Source: Azonexus hydrophilus
Lineage (GTDB): Bacteria > Pseudomonadota > Gammaproteobacteria > Burkholderiales > Rhodocyclaceae
Assembly (NCBI RefSeq): GCF_905120355.1
Contig: NZ_CAJHOB010000011.1
Span: forward strand, 1 to 64,000
Direction: 5' to 3'
DNA length: 64,000 nt
Below, piece by piece: positions 17,537-26,342 of this stretch. The position numbers were made by a program, and so were the translations under genes. Numbering within the stretch: the stretch's first letter is position 1; each line of letters starts with the position of its first letter. The notes under the pieces were generated by a model. The model ran no database searches. It was not told the DNA's origin and saw only the letters and a list, made by a program, of their open reading frames with translations.

Positions 17537-18325
17537 TCATTCCCCCATCCAGTTCGGTTGGCGCTTTTCGAGAAACGCCGCAATGCCTTCCCTAGCTTCC
17601 GGCGTCGCCCGCAAATGGGCGATGCGGTGGGCGGTTTCCTCGACCAGGGTGTGATTGACCGGCTGGTGATCGACAGCGCGGATCAAGTCCTTGGCGGCAG
17701 CCTGTGCGTTGGGGCCACCGGCCAGCAGGGCGGCGACGATCTCGGCGACCTTGGCGTCGAGCGCTTCCGGTTCGGTGACTTCATGCACCAGTCCGATCTC
17801 GCGGGCGCGGACGGCATCGATGCGCTCGGCAGTCTGAAAGTAGCGCGTCGCCTGGCGGGCGCCGATGGCGCGCAGCACGTAGGGCGAAATCGCCGAGGGA
17901 ATGATGCCGAACTTGACCTCAGAGGTGGCGAACACCGCCTTGGTCGAGGCGACGGCGATGTCGCAGGCGGCGGCCAGCCCCATGCCGCCGCCGAGCGCGG
18001 CACCCTGCACGCGGGCGATGGTCGGCTTCTTCATCTCGGCCAGGGTGCGCAGCATGCCGGCCAGGGCGCGGGCATCGTTGAGGTTGTCGTCGAGGCCATT
18101 GTTGGCGGCGCGGCGCATCCAGTTCAGGTCGGCGCCGGCCGAGAAGCTCTTGCCACGCCCGGCGAGGACGATGACGCGGACATCGGCATCGTCGTCGAGG
18201 GCGATGCAGGCGGCGGTCAGTTCGGCGATCAGGGTTTCGTCGAAGGCGTTATGCAGGTCAGGCCGGTTCATCCAGATCGTGGCGACCGGGCCTTCTAGTT
18301 GAATTTCCAGGGAGGTGAAGGGCAT
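17537..18325 (-). CDS. liuC: Enoyl-CoA hydratase/isomerase, probable methylglutaconyl-CoA hydratase
   Basis: 262 residues of the crotonase fold. The oxyanion-hole segments are GKSFSAGADLNWM (about 58-70) and AALGGGMGLAAACD (about 108-121). The hydratase Glu is expected in TSEVKFGIIPSAIS. It would hydrate 3-methylglutaconyl-CoA to HMG-CoA. This specific role is inferred from its position between the two methylcrotonyl-CoA carboxylase subunit genes and upstream of HMG-CoA lyase. It is the first gene after the 0.4-kb palindromic repeat that separates it from the beta subunit. Confidence 0.92.
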   Translation of the reverse strand: MPFTSLEIQLEGPVATIWMNRPDLHNAFDETLIAELTAACIALDDDADVRVIVLAGRGKSFSAGADLNWMRRAANNGLDDNLNDARALAGMLRTLAEMKKPTIARVQGAALGGGMGLAAACDIAVASTKAVFATSEVKFGIIPSAISPYVLRAIGARQATRYFQTAERIDAVRAREIGLVHEVTEPEALDAKVAEIVAALLAGGPNAQAAAKDLIRAVDHQPVNHTLVEETAHRIAHLRATPEAREGIAAFLEKRQPNWMGE

Positions 18326-18361
18326 GTTGTTTTGTCTCCTGCGTTGTCGTTGTTTTAGCGA

Positions 18362-18774
18362 GGGGTTCCGCCCTTGCGGGGCGTCTTACTTTTTCTTGCT
18401 TCGCCAAGAAAAAGAAAGCAAAAAGAAGGCGACCCTGGGTCGGTGCCGGCTACGCCGGTTCCCTGCGCTACTCGGGACCTTCCAAGGGGCACGAGAAAAC
18501 AATCCAGGCTTTGAGGTTTATCGCCAATCAAGCACAGCAGTGAGTTCCTGGGCTGGTTTTGGGGTCCCCCTGAGAGGCGCTGAGCAACGCAGGCGAGCCG
18601 GGGGCCTTCGGCTGGCGTTGTCCGAGCCGCAGGCGAGTTTAGCCAACCGCCCGGAGCGCCGAGTAGCGCAAGGAACCGGGCGCAGCCCGGCGCTGACCTG
18701 GGAGTCGCCTTTTCTTTGGCTACTTTCTTTTGGCGAAGCAAAAGAAAGTACGCCCGCCCGCAAGGCGGAACCCC
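18362..18774. repeat. 413-bp intergenic palindromic repeat element
   Basis: It fills most of the non-coding gap 18326-18809, between liuB and liuC. The ends are a perfect inverted pair, GGGGTTCCGCC at 18362-18372 and GGCGGAACCCC at 18764-18774, inside longer imperfect inverted arms of about 75 bases. Each arm contains its own A/T-rich hairpin around GCTTCGCC. The middle is GC-rich and repetitive (for example CCGGGCGCAGCCCGG). Open frames inside it have atypical, Arg/Ser-rich composition and no credible start. I recall elements of this look in intergenic regions of many proteobacteria, often mis-annotated as proteins. No transposase is present. Confidence 0.7.
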
Positions 18775-18809
18775 ACGCTCAATCAACGGAAAGCGTATGC
18801 GCATCAAAA

Positions 18810-20429
18810 CTACATCCGGAAAATGCCGAACTTCGTTTCCTCCGCCGGCGCATTCATCGCCGCCGAAATCCCCAGCCCAAGCACGCGCCGGGTATCGGCC
18901 GGATCGATGATGCCGTCGTCCCACAGCCGCGCCGAAGCGTAGTAGGGATGGCCCTGCGTCTCGTACTGCTCACGGATCGGCGCCTTGAAGGCTTCTTCCT
19001 CTTCCGCCGACCAGCTGCCGCCCTTGGCCTCGATGCCGTCGCGCTTGACCGTGGCTAGCACCCCGGCCGCCTGTTCGCCACCCATCACCGAGATGCGCGC
19101 GTTCGGCCACATCCACAGGAAGCGGGGCGAGTAGGCGCGGCCGCACATGCCGTAGTTGCCGGCGCCGAACGAGCCGCCGATGACGACGGTGAATTTCGGC
19201 ACCTTGGCGGTGGCAACGGCGGTCACCATCTTGGCACCGTCGCGGGCGATGCCGCCGTTTTCGTATTTGCGACCGACCATGAAGCCGGTGATGTTCTGCA
19301 AAAAGACGAGCGGAATGCCGCGCTGGGCGCAGAGTTCGATGAAATGCGCGCCTTTCAGCGCCGATTCGCTGAACAAAATGCCGTTGTTGGCGACGATGCC
19401 GACCGGATAGCCGTAGATGCGCGCGAAGCCGCAGACCAGCGTGGTGCCGTAGCGCGCCTTGAACTCGTCGAAATCGGAGCCGTCGACGATGCGGGCGATG
19501 ATCTCGCGCACGTCGAAGGGCTTCTTGGTGTCGGTCGGAATGACGCCGTACAACTCTTCCGGGCTGAACAACGGGGCGCTCGGGGCGGTCAGGGTGACCG
19601 GCGGGGTCTTTTTCCAGTTCAGGTCGCGGACGATGCGCCGGGCGATAGCCAGCGCGTGCGCGTCGTTCTCGGCCAGATGGTCGGCGACGCCGGAGATGCG
19701 CGTATGCACGTCGGCCCCGCCAAGGTCTTCGGCGGTGACGACCTCGCCGGTCGCCGCCTTGACCAGCGGCGGGCCGCCGAGAAAGATCGTGCCCTGGTCG
19801 CGGACGATGATCGACTCGTCGCACATGGCCGGCACGTAGGCGCCGCCGGCGGTGCATGAACCCATGACCGCGGCGATCTGCGGGATGCCCTGGGCCGACA
19901 GGTTGGCCTGGTTGAAGAAGATGCGGCCGAAGTGTTCCTTGTCCGGGAAGACCTCGTCCTGCATGGGCAGGAAGGCACCGCCGGAATCGACCAGGTAGAT
20001 GCACGGCAGGCGGTTTTCCAGGGCGATTTCCTGGGCGCGCAGGTGCTTCTTGACGGTCAGCGGGTAGTAGGTGCCGCCCTTCACCGTCGCGTCGTTGGCG
20101 ACGATCATGCATTCGACGCCTTCGACGCGGCCGATGCCGGCGATCACCGACGCGGCCGGGACTTCGAAAGGATCGGCGCCGCCGTACATGCCGTAGGCCG
20201 CGAATTGTCCTATTTCGAGGAAGGGCGTACCCGGATCGAGCAGGGCGCTGACCCGCTCGCGCGGCAGCAGCTTGCCGCGCGCCAGGTGCTTCTGGCGCGC
20301 CGCTTCCGGGCCGCCGAGGGCGATCTTCTCGACCTTTTCATGCAGGTCGGCAACAACCGCCTGCATGGCCGCCGCGTTGGCCTGGAAATCGGCCGAACGC
20401 GGGTTCAATTGGGATTTCAGGATGGTCAT
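18810..20429 (-). CDS. liuB: Methylcrotonyl-CoA carboxylase, beta (carboxyltransferase) subunit
   Basis: 539 residues, the usual length for MCC beta. The carboxyltransferase core shows [15 protein letters not shown]-type substrate segments, [13 protein letters not shown], and [16 protein letters not shown] in the C-terminal half. It transfers the carboxyl group from biotin on the alpha subunit to 3-methylcrotonyl-CoA. The N-terminus [18 protein letters not shown] is typical of this family. The ATG has GAGGAGAC just upstream. It follows a LOG-family gene by 52 bases, and a repeat element separates it from liuC. Confidence 0.95.
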   Translation of the reverse strand: MTILKSQLNPRSADFQANAAAMQAVVADLHEKVEKIALGGPEAARQKHLARGKLLPRERVSALLDPGTPFLEIGQFAAYGMYGGADPFEVPAASVIAGIGRVEGVECMIVANDATVKGGTYYPLTVKKHLRAQEIALENRLPCIYLVDSGGAFLPMQDEVFPDKEHFGRIFFNQANLSAQGIPQIAAVMGSCTAGGAYVPAMCDESIIVRDQGTIFLGGPPLVKAATGEVVTAEDLGGADVHTRISGVADHLAENDAHALAIARRIVRDLNWKKTPPVTLTAPSAPLFSPEELYGVIPTDTKKPFDVREIIARIVDGSDFDEFKARYGTTLVCGFARIYGYPVGIVANNGILFSESALKGAHFIELCAQRGIPLVFLQNITGFMVGRKYENGGIARDGAKMVTAVATAKVPKFTVVIGGSFGAGNYGMCGRAYSPRFLWMWPNARISVMGGEQAAGVLATVKRDGIEAKGGSWSAEEEEAFKAPIREQYETQGHPYYASARLWDDGIIDPADTRRVLGLGISAAMNAPAEETKFGIFRM

Positions 20430-20481
20430 GTCTCCTCGCTTCTTTTGTGTGTGCGTTACCTGAATTTGAATTTCACCGGTG

Positions 20482-21081
20482 CTACAACTGTTTTTCCTCT
20501 TTCAGCCATTTACTGACCGGCTCAGCCCGATAGGCCGCCATCGCCGCCAGCAAACCCTCGATGTCACGATCGGCGAGCGCCATGGCCCGGTTCTGTAAAC
20601 GCAGGAAGCCATCGGCTACGGCGCGGTCGAACATCGCCAGCAACGGATCGTAGAAACCGTTCACGTTGAGCAGGCCCATCGGCTTCGCATGAAAGCCGAG
20701 CTGACCCCAGGTCAGGATTTCACAGAATTCCTCGAACGTGCCAAAACCACCCGGCAGGGCAATGAAGCCCTCCGCCAGTTCGGCCATGCGCGCCTTGCGC
20801 GTGTGCATGGAATCGACCACTTCCAGCCGGGTCAGTGTCCGGTGATCCACCGGGCGCCCGGCAACTTCCTTGCCCATCAGTGCTTGCGGAATGACACCGA
20901 CGACCGTGCCTCCGGCCTCCAGGCAAGCATCAGCCACCGCCCCCATGAGGCCGACATTGCCACCGCCATAGACAAGTTCGATGCCGCGGGCAGCAAGCAG
21001 CCGGCCGAGTTTTTCGGCCTCGCTGCGGTAGATTGGTTGATTGCCGGCATTGGAGCCGCAGAAGACGCAGATGCTTTTCAT
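20482..21081 (-). CDS. LOG family protein (TIGR00730; cytokinin-riboside-monophosphate phosphoribohydrolase type)
   Basis: 199 residues with the signature [14 protein letters not shown] (about 39-52) and the catalytic/nucleotide motif [12 protein letters not shown] (about 108-119). LOG-fold enzymes cleave the N-glycosidic bond of N6-modified AMP or, in many bacteria, of ordinary AMP; the physiological substrate here is unknown. The start overlaps the stop of the metallophosphoesterase gene (ATGA). It sits inside the leucine catabolic series without an obvious metabolic connection. Confidence 0.88.
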   Translation of the reverse strand: MKSICVFCGSNAGNQPIYRSEAEKLGRLLAARGIELVYGGGNVGLMGAVADACLEAGGTVVGVIPQALMGKEVAGRPVDHRTLTRLEVVDSMHTRKARMAELAEGFIALPGGFGTFEEFCEILTWGQLGFHAKPMGLLNVNGFYDPLLAMFDRAVADGFLRLQNRAMALADRDIEGLLAAMAAYRAEPVSKWLKEEKQL

Positions 21082-21908
21082 GAGAGTTCCTTATCACCCA
21101 AGCGTAGAACCAGCGTCTCGGGTGGGCAGTTGAAGCGTACGGGCAAGATGCTGGTACCCACGCCGGCACTGACGAACGTGGGTGCCGGAACATCGGGAAT
21201 CCAGCCATAGGCGTGTTTACGCGGGGCACGACCCGGAGTCAGCAGGGCGCCGTAGAACGGTAGCCGCACCTGACCTCCATGTGTATGACCGGCGAAGGCA
21301 ACCAGTGTCCGAGCAGGTAGTGCGGATGCGTTGGCGGGATCGTGCATCATGACGATCAGCCGGGCGTCCGCTGGAGGCATGGCCAACGCCTTTTCCGGCT
21401 GGGCGTGATCGGTCATGTCGTCTCCGAAGCCGACCAGCCAGAGCGGCGCTGCCGTCCCTGGCAAGCGGATGGCGGAATTTTCCAGCACCGTGATCCCCGC
21501 ATCGCTCAGTGCCTGGCGCACATCTTCCCCACCGTGCCACCAGTCATGATTACCCAGGGTTGCGAATACACCCAGCGGCGCCTTGAGGCGGCCGAGCTCG
21601 GTGGCAATCACTGCCGGCGAGACTGGATCACCGCCCAGCACCCCCTGTATCACGAAATCCCCGGGCAACAGGATCAGGTCGGGCTGACTGGCATTCAGCT
21701 GGTCGACAACCCGCCGCAGCATCGGCAATCCGGCATGCGGTGCGCCAATGTGCAGGTCCGAGGCCAGCGCAATCGTCAACGGTGGTCCCTGCCAGTCCGC
21801 CACGGCAAGTTGTAACTGGCGCTGGCGCAACATGCTGGGCTCGATGACAAAGCCCCAGCCGGCAAGGCCGAGTAATACACACCAGACAAGCAGTCGTGCC
21901 AGTTTCAT
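21078..21908 (-). CDS. Membrane-anchored metallophosphoesterase
   Basis: 276 residues. One N-terminal membrane segment (about 4-24) is followed by a calcineurin-type phosphoesterase domain with all metal motifs: ASDLHIGAPH, PGDFVIQG, GNHDWWHGG, MHDPAN and AGHTHGGQV. The pattern is that of the YaeI/YkuE subgroup, which includes phosphodiesterases acting on lipids. The active domain probably faces the periplasm or sits at the membrane surface. It is coupled to the LOG gene by a 4-base overlap and lies 6 bases after the DsbA-fold gene. Confidence 0.87.
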   Translation of the reverse strand: MKLARLLVWCVLLGLAGWGFVIEPSMLRQRQLQLAVADWQGPPLTIALASDLHIGAPHAGLPMLRRVVDQLNASQPDLILLPGDFVIQGVLGGDPVSPAVIATELGRLKAPLGVFATLGNHDWWHGGEDVRQALSDAGITVLENSAIRLPGTAAPLWLVGFGDDMTDHAQPEKALAMPPADARLIVMMHDPANASALPARTLVAFAGHTHGGQVRLPFYGALLTPGRAPRKHAYGWIPDVPAPTFVSAGVGTSILPVRFNCPPETLVLRLGDKELS

Positions 21909-21914
21909 GGCAGG

Positions 21915-22517
21915 TCAGAAACCACCGCTGACCAGCCAGCGCTCGATCTGCGGCAGGCGGTCAGCGCCGAAGAAGTGTTCGCCGTCGATGATGATGTGCG
22001 GCGAGCCGAAGACACCTTTGACCAGAGCTGTCGCGCATTCGGTTTTGAGTCGTTCCTTGAGCACCGGCTCAAGCAGCGCTGCCGCCAGGGCGGCTGGCTC
22101 GGCCCCCGCCTGGGCAGCCAGCGCCAGGACGCATTCGCTGGTGGAAATGTCCTGCCCGTCGACAAAATAAGCACGGAACACGGCACGTGCGAAACGGCGG
22201 GCTAGGGCATGGTCCTGGTCAAGCAGCCAGTAATAGGCGCGGGCGGCATGCTGCGTGGCGACGGGAAAGGGCTGCGGCTGGGCGTAGGGAATGTCCATGA
22301 AACGCGCCGAGCGGGCGAAATCACACAGGAAGTAGCTGCGTTTGGCAGGCACCTGCGTCGGCGGCGTTCCCCCCGTTTCGCGCAACAGAACGCCGAGCAG
22401 GATCGGCCGCCAGCGAACCTTGCGCCCGAATCGGGCAGCAAGCGCGTCAATACGTTCGGACGCCAGGTAGCCATAGGGTGAGGAAAAATCGAAATAAAAC
22501 TCCAGCGGTGCAGTCAT
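21915..22517 (-). CDS. DsbA-fold 2-hydroxychromene-2-carboxylate isomerase-like protein
   Basis: 200 residues from an ATG with CAGGAGC upstream. The opening EFYFDFSSPYGYLASERI, the following WRPILLG, and the C-terminal VFGSPHIIIDGEHFFGADRL are characteristic of the HCCA isomerase/kappa-class GST family; the Ser in FSSPYGY is the glutathione-activating residue. It has no CxxC, so it is not a disulfide oxidase. The best known reaction belongs to naphthalene degradation, but many homologues act on other substrates, and no aromatic pathway is visible here. Confidence 0.85.
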   Translation of the reverse strand: MTAPLEFYFDFSSPYGYLASERIDALAARFGRKVRWRPILLGVLLRETGGTPPTQVPAKRSYFLCDFARSARFMDIPYAQPQPFPVATQHAARAYYWLLDQDHALARRFARAVFRAYFVDGQDISTSECVLALAAQAGAEPAALAAALLEPVLKERLKTECATALVKGVFGSPHIIIDGEHFFGADRLPQIERWLVSGGF

Positions 22518-22586
22518 GGCAGCTCCTGATTCATCTCTCGGCATAGTCGCCGATCCGGCTCCGGGCAGGCAGGACAGACCGCCTGC

Positions 22587-23024
22587 TTAGTTGTTTCTTG
22601 GCCAGAGCACCATCTGGGTACAGCGGAAGAGCGCCAGACGGCGGCCGTCCTCGCTCATCACCTCGGCATCCCAGACCTGCGTGGCACGCCCGGTATGGAC
22701 GGCGGTGGCGACACAATCCAGCCGACCCGCAGTCGCCGTGGCGAAAAAGTTGCTCTTCAGTTCGATGGTGGTGAAACTCTCGGCCCCTTGCGGCAGATGC
22801 GCGATGGTGGCGAAACCTGCCGCCGTATCAGCCAGGGCAATGACTGATGCGGCATGCAGGAAGCCATTGGGGGCGAGCATTTCCGGACGCACCATCATGT
22901 GCGCACACAGGCGGCCCGGCTCGATGGCGCTGGCCACGAAGCCGAACCAGCCGGGCAGATGCCCTGCGCTGCGCGCATTGAGCGCATCGAGGGTCACTTC
23001 GGGACGCAGCCTGTGTTTGCTCAT
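22587..23024 (-). CDS. PaaI-type hotdog thioesterase
   Basis: 145 residues, a single hotdog domain with the helix NGFLHAASVIALADTAAGFATI (about 54-75) and the strand IELKSNFFATAT. Proteins of this size and pattern hydrolyse acyl-CoA thioesters. The usual HGG at the start of the helix is HAA here. It stands 11 bases downstream of an acyl-CoA dehydrogenase, so release of CoA from intermediates of the same pathway is a reasonable inference. The acyl chain preference cannot be read from sequence. Confidence 0.85.
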   Translation of the reverse strand: MSKHRLRPEVTLDALNARSAGHLPGWFGFVASAIEPGRLCAHMMVRPEMLAPNGFLHAASVIALADTAAGFATIAHLPQGAESFTTIELKSNFFATATAGRLDCVATAVHTGRATQVWDAEVMSEDGRRLALFRCTQMVLWPRNN

Positions 23025-23035
23025 GATGTCCGCCC

Positions 23036-24172
23036 TTACTCGCTGGCGATGGTGCGGCCGATCACCAGGCGCTGGATGTCGTTGGCGCCTTCGTAGATCT
23101 GGCTGATACGCACGTCACGGTAGATGCGCTCGACCGGGAAATCGCTGGTGTAGCCGACGCCACCGTGGATCTGGATGGCGTCGGAAGCGATCTTCTCGGC
23201 GGCTTCGGAAGCAAACATCTTGGCCATCGAGGCTTCCTTCAGGCAGGGCTTGCCGGCGTCCTTCAACTGGGCGGCACGCCAGACCATCAGGCGGGCTGCG
23301 TCGAGCAGGGTGTTCATGTCGGCCAGTTTGAAGTTGACCGCCTGGTGCTCGATGATCGGCACGCCGAAGGTGACGCGCTCCTTGGCGTAGCGCACGGCGG
23401 CCTCGAACGCGGCACGCGCCATGCCGATGCTCTGGGCGGCGATGCCGATGCGGCCGGCTTCAAGGTTGGAGAGGGCGATCTTGTAGCCTTCGCCTTCCTT
23501 GCCGAGCAGCGCGGAAGCCGGCACGCGGCAGTTTTCCAGGATGATCTGCACGGTGTCGGAGGCGTGCTGACCCATCTTGTCTTCGGTACGACCGACAACA
23601 AACCCCGGTGTATTGGTCGGGATCAGGAAGCAGGAAATGCCCTTCTTGCCAGCGGCCTTGTCGGTAACTGCGAAGACGATGGCCATGTGGGCGTGCTTGC
23701 CGGTGGTGATGAACTGCTTGACGCCGTTGAGCACGAAGAAATCACCGTCGCGGTCGGCGCGGGTGGTGATGGCGGCAGCGTCAGAACCGGTGTGCGGTTC
23801 GGTCAGGCAGAAGCAGCCGAGTTTCTCGCCGCGGGCGAGCGGCTTCAGCCATTCTTCCTTCTGCGCGTCAGTACCGTATTTCTGGGTGATACCGCAGGCC
23901 AGCGAGTTCTGCACCGAGACGATGGTCGACGTGGCGCCGTCACCGGCGGCGATTTCTTCCAGCGTCAGCACCAGCGACATGTAATCCATGCCGGCGCCCC
24001 CCCATTCTTCCGGCACGCACATGCCCATGGCGCCCAGTTCGCCCAGTTCCTTCAGGGCTTCGGCCGGAAAGGCGTGGGTCTTGTCCCATTCAGCGGCAAA
24101 GGGGGCCAGGCGCTCCTGAGCAAAGGCGCGCATGGAATCGCGGATCATTTCCTGTTCTTGCGTAAGAATCAT
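23036..24172 (-). CDS. Acyl-CoA dehydrogenase (short/branched-chain type)
   Basis: 378 residues with the standard three-domain fold. FAD-binding segments are CFCLTEPHTGSDA and FITTGKHAH. The catalytic base is Glu361 in QIYEGANDIQR, the position used by short-, medium- and short/branched-chain dehydrogenases. This differs from the isovaleryl-CoA dehydrogenase encoded 3.5 kb upstream. It probably oxidises butyryl-CoA or 2-methyl-branched acyl-CoA to the enoyl-CoA, passing electrons to ETF. The stop of the EamA transporter gene overlaps its start (ATGA). Confidence 0.92.
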   Translation of the reverse strand: MILTQEQEMIRDSMRAFAQERLAPFAAEWDKTHAFPAEALKELGELGAMGMCVPEEWGGAGMDYMSLVLTLEEIAAGDGATSTIVSVQNSLACGITQKYGTDAQKEEWLKPLARGEKLGCFCLTEPHTGSDAAAITTRADRDGDFFVLNGVKQFITTGKHAHMAIVFAVTDKAAGKKGISCFLIPTNTPGFVVGRTEDKMGQHASDTVQIILENCRVPASALLGKEGEGYKIALSNLEAGRIGIAAQSIGMARAAFEAAVRYAKERVTFGVPIIEHQAVNFKLADMNTLLDAARLMVWRAAQLKDAGKPCLKEASMAKMFASEAAEKIASDAIQIHGGVGYTSDFPVERIYRDVRISQIYEGANDIQRLVIGRTIASE

Positions 24173-25095
24173 GCTGTTTTCTCCAGAGAAGTCGTTTTTT
24201 GTGAAGTGTGCATCGTGGTTAACGCCACCCCGGCAATCACCAGCAGCCCGCCCAGCAGGACCGACAAGCCTAGCCGCTCATCCAGCAGCCAGGCAGCCTG
24301 GAGGACAGCAAACACCGGGACCAGGTTGATGAAAACCGACGTGTGCCCGGCGCCCAGCTGGTGCACGGCAGCCGTGAACCAGGTGTAAGCGACGGAAGTG
24401 CCGAGAACGGCGAGGAAAAGCATGCCGGACCACACCCGCCACGACCACTGCGTCGGGTGAATGTCGCCCTGCACGAGCGCCACCAGTCCGAGCAGGCTGG
24501 CGCCGGTGAGGCACGCATAAAGGGTGGTGGCCTGCGCCGAAAAACGGTGCGTACTGCGCCAGCCGATGAAGGTGTAGATTGTCCAGGCGGCCACGCAGCC
24601 AAGAATGAGCATCTCCCCGGTGCCGATACTGCCGTGCAGGAGGGCGAGCGGGTCGCCATTACCGATCACGGTCAGACAACCGACCAGGGCCATGAGACAA
24701 CCACCCGCCTTGCGCGGTGTCATGCGCTCCTTGCCGGCGAGCCAGGCAAGGAGAACGATGACGACCGGATTGAGTGCCACGACCAGGGCCCCGCGCCCGG
24801 CCGGAATGTGCTGCAGTCCGAAGAAGAAGCACATGCCGTAGAGGAAGATGCCGAAAAAGCCGAGTCCCCAGACCAGAAGCCAGTCCTGCCGGTTTTCCGG
24901 GCAGGGAATGGTCTGCCCGGAAAACACCATGACGGCACCGATCACCAAGCCCGCAACCAGAAAGCGCAAGGCATTGACGGCGAGCGGGGCAGCGAGCTCC
25001 TGGACGATGACACGACCAGCGACCCAGGTGCCGCCCCACAACGCCATGGCGATCACCAGCTTGGCGTAGGTCAGGGTCGAAGATTCGGTGCGCAC
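24169..25095 (-). CDS. EamA/DMT family transporter
   Basis: 308 residues with about ten membrane segments arranged as two EamA repeats (about 10-145 and 160-292). The beginning ALWGGTWVAGRVIVQELAAPLAVNALRFLVA is typical of drug/metabolite transporters of the RhaT/YdcZ type. Substrates in this family are metabolites or amino acids and cannot be assigned. It overlaps the acyl-CoA dehydrogenase start by four bases and follows the thiolase gene by 37 bases, so it belongs to the same transcription unit. Confidence 0.87.
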   Translation of the reverse strand: MRTESSTLTYAKLVIAMALWGGTWVAGRVIVQELAAPLAVNALRFLVAGLVIGAVMVFSGQTIPCPENRQDWLLVWGLGFFGIFLYGMCFFFGLQHIPAGRGALVVALNPVVIVLLAWLAGKERMTPRKAGGCLMALVGCLTVIGNGDPLALLHGSIGTGEMLILGCVAAWTIYTFIGWRSTHRFSAQATTLYACLTGASLLGLVALVQGDIHPTQWSWRVWSGMLFLAVLGTSVAYTWFTAAVHQLGAGHTSVFINLVPVFAVLQAAWLLDERLGLSVLLGGLLVIAGVALTTMHTSQKTTSLEKTA

Positions 25096-25132
25096 GGGGC
25101 AATCGTATCCGGCAGGCCGCTATGCGTCAGGC

Positions 25133-26323
25133 TCAGAGCATTTCCACGGCCATGGCCGTGGCTTCGCCGCCGCCGATGCACAGGGAAGCAACACCGCGCT
25201 TCTTGCCGTACTTCTTCAGCGCGCCCAGCAGGGTGACCAGGATGCGGGCGCCGGAAGCGCCGATCGGGTGACCGAGGGCGCAAGCGCCGCCGTGCACGTT
25301 GACCTTGGCCGGATCGAGCTTGAGATCGTGCAGCGCGGCCATGGCCACGACGGCGAAGGCTTCATTGACTTCGAACAGATCGACGCTGTCGGCGCTCCAG
25401 CCAGTCTTGGCGAACAGCTTCTCGATCGAGCCGACCGGTGCCGACGGGAACTTGGCCGGCACACCGGCATGCGTGGCGTGGCCGACGATGCGGGCCAGCG
25501 GGTTGAGGCCGAGCTTTTCTGCCTGCGAAGCACGCATCAGGACAAGCGCTGCGGCGCCATCGGAAATCGACGACGAGTTGGCGGCAGTCACCGTGCCATC
25601 CTTCTTGAAAGCTGGCTTCAGGGTCGGGATCTTGTCGACATTGACGGCGAACGGGCCTTCATCCTTGCTCAGGGTGACATCGCCCTTACGGCCGGCCACG
25701 GTGACCGGAACGATTTCCCAGTCGAAGGAACCGTTATTGCTGGCTTCGATGGCTCGGGTGGTGGACTGCACCGCGTAGGCGTCCTGGGCAGCGCGGGTGA
25801 AACCGTAGGCTTCAGCGCATTCTTCAGCAAAAGTACCCATCAGGCGGCCGCGGGTTTCCTTGCTGTAGGCATCTTCCAGACCGTCCATGAACATGTGGTC
25901 GAACATCTGGCCATGACCCAGACGATAGCCGCCGCGCGCTTTGGCCAGCAGATACGGGGCATTGGTCATCGACTCCATGCCACCCACCACGGCAACACCG
26001 TAGGAACCTGCCAGAATGCCATCGTGACCAAGCATGGTGGCCTTCATCGCCGAGCCGCAGACCTTGTGGATGGTGGCGCAACCGGCGGACAGCGGCAGGC
26101 CGGCCTGCAAGGCTGCCTGACGGGCAGGCGCCTGGCCTTGACCGGCTTGCAGCACGCAGCCCATGAGGACTTCTTCGATCAGGTTGGCGTCAATGCCGGC
26201 GCGAGCAACAGCCGCCTTGATCGCTTCCGCACCGAGATTGGCGGCGGTCAGGCTGGAAAAGCCCCCTTGAAAGGCACCCATGGCAGTGCGGGCGGCGGAT
26301 ACGATGACGATAGGGTCATTCAT
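25133..26323 (-). CDS. Acetyl-CoA C-acetyltransferase (thiolase)
   Basis: 396 residues starting MNDPIVIVSAARTAMG, with GGAGAAAA-type ribosome binding bases upstream. The nucleophilic Cys is in IHKVCGSAMKA (about 90), the His in NEAFAVVA, and the C-terminal Cys in GGACALGHPIGASGARI (about 380). It interconverts acetoacetyl-CoA and two acetyl-CoA. In this setting it can take products of leucine degradation to acetyl-CoA, or provide acetoacetyl-CoA for polyhydroxybutyrate made by the phaC product; no phaB is in the window. Confidence 0.94.
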   Translation of the reverse strand: MNDPIVIVSAARTAMGAFQGGFSSLTAANLGAEAIKAAVARAGIDANLIEEVLMGCVLQAGQGQAPARQAALQAGLPLSAGCATIHKVCGSAMKATMLGHDGILAGSYGVAVVGGMESMTNAPYLLAKARGGYRLGHGQMFDHMFMDGLEDAYSKETRGRLMGTFAEECAEAYGFTRAAQDAYAVQSTTRAIEASNNGSFDWEIVPVTVAGRKGDVTLSKDEGPFAVNVDKIPTLKPAFKKDGTVTAANSSSISDGAAALVLMRASQAEKLGLNPLARIVGHATHAGVPAKFPSAPVGSIEKLFAKTGWSADSVDLFEVNEAFAVVAMAALHDLKLDPAKVNVHGGACALGHPIGASGARILVTLLGALKKYGKKRGVASLCIGGGEATAMAVEML

Positions 26324-26342
26324 GCTGTTTTCTCCTTGCGGT

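Noticed and set aside
18315-19058. Protein-coding frames across the 18326-18809 gap
   Set aside because: They run through the palindromic element and have Arg/Ser-rich, low-complexity translations that differ from the neighbouring genes. The inverted-repeat structure explains the sequence better.
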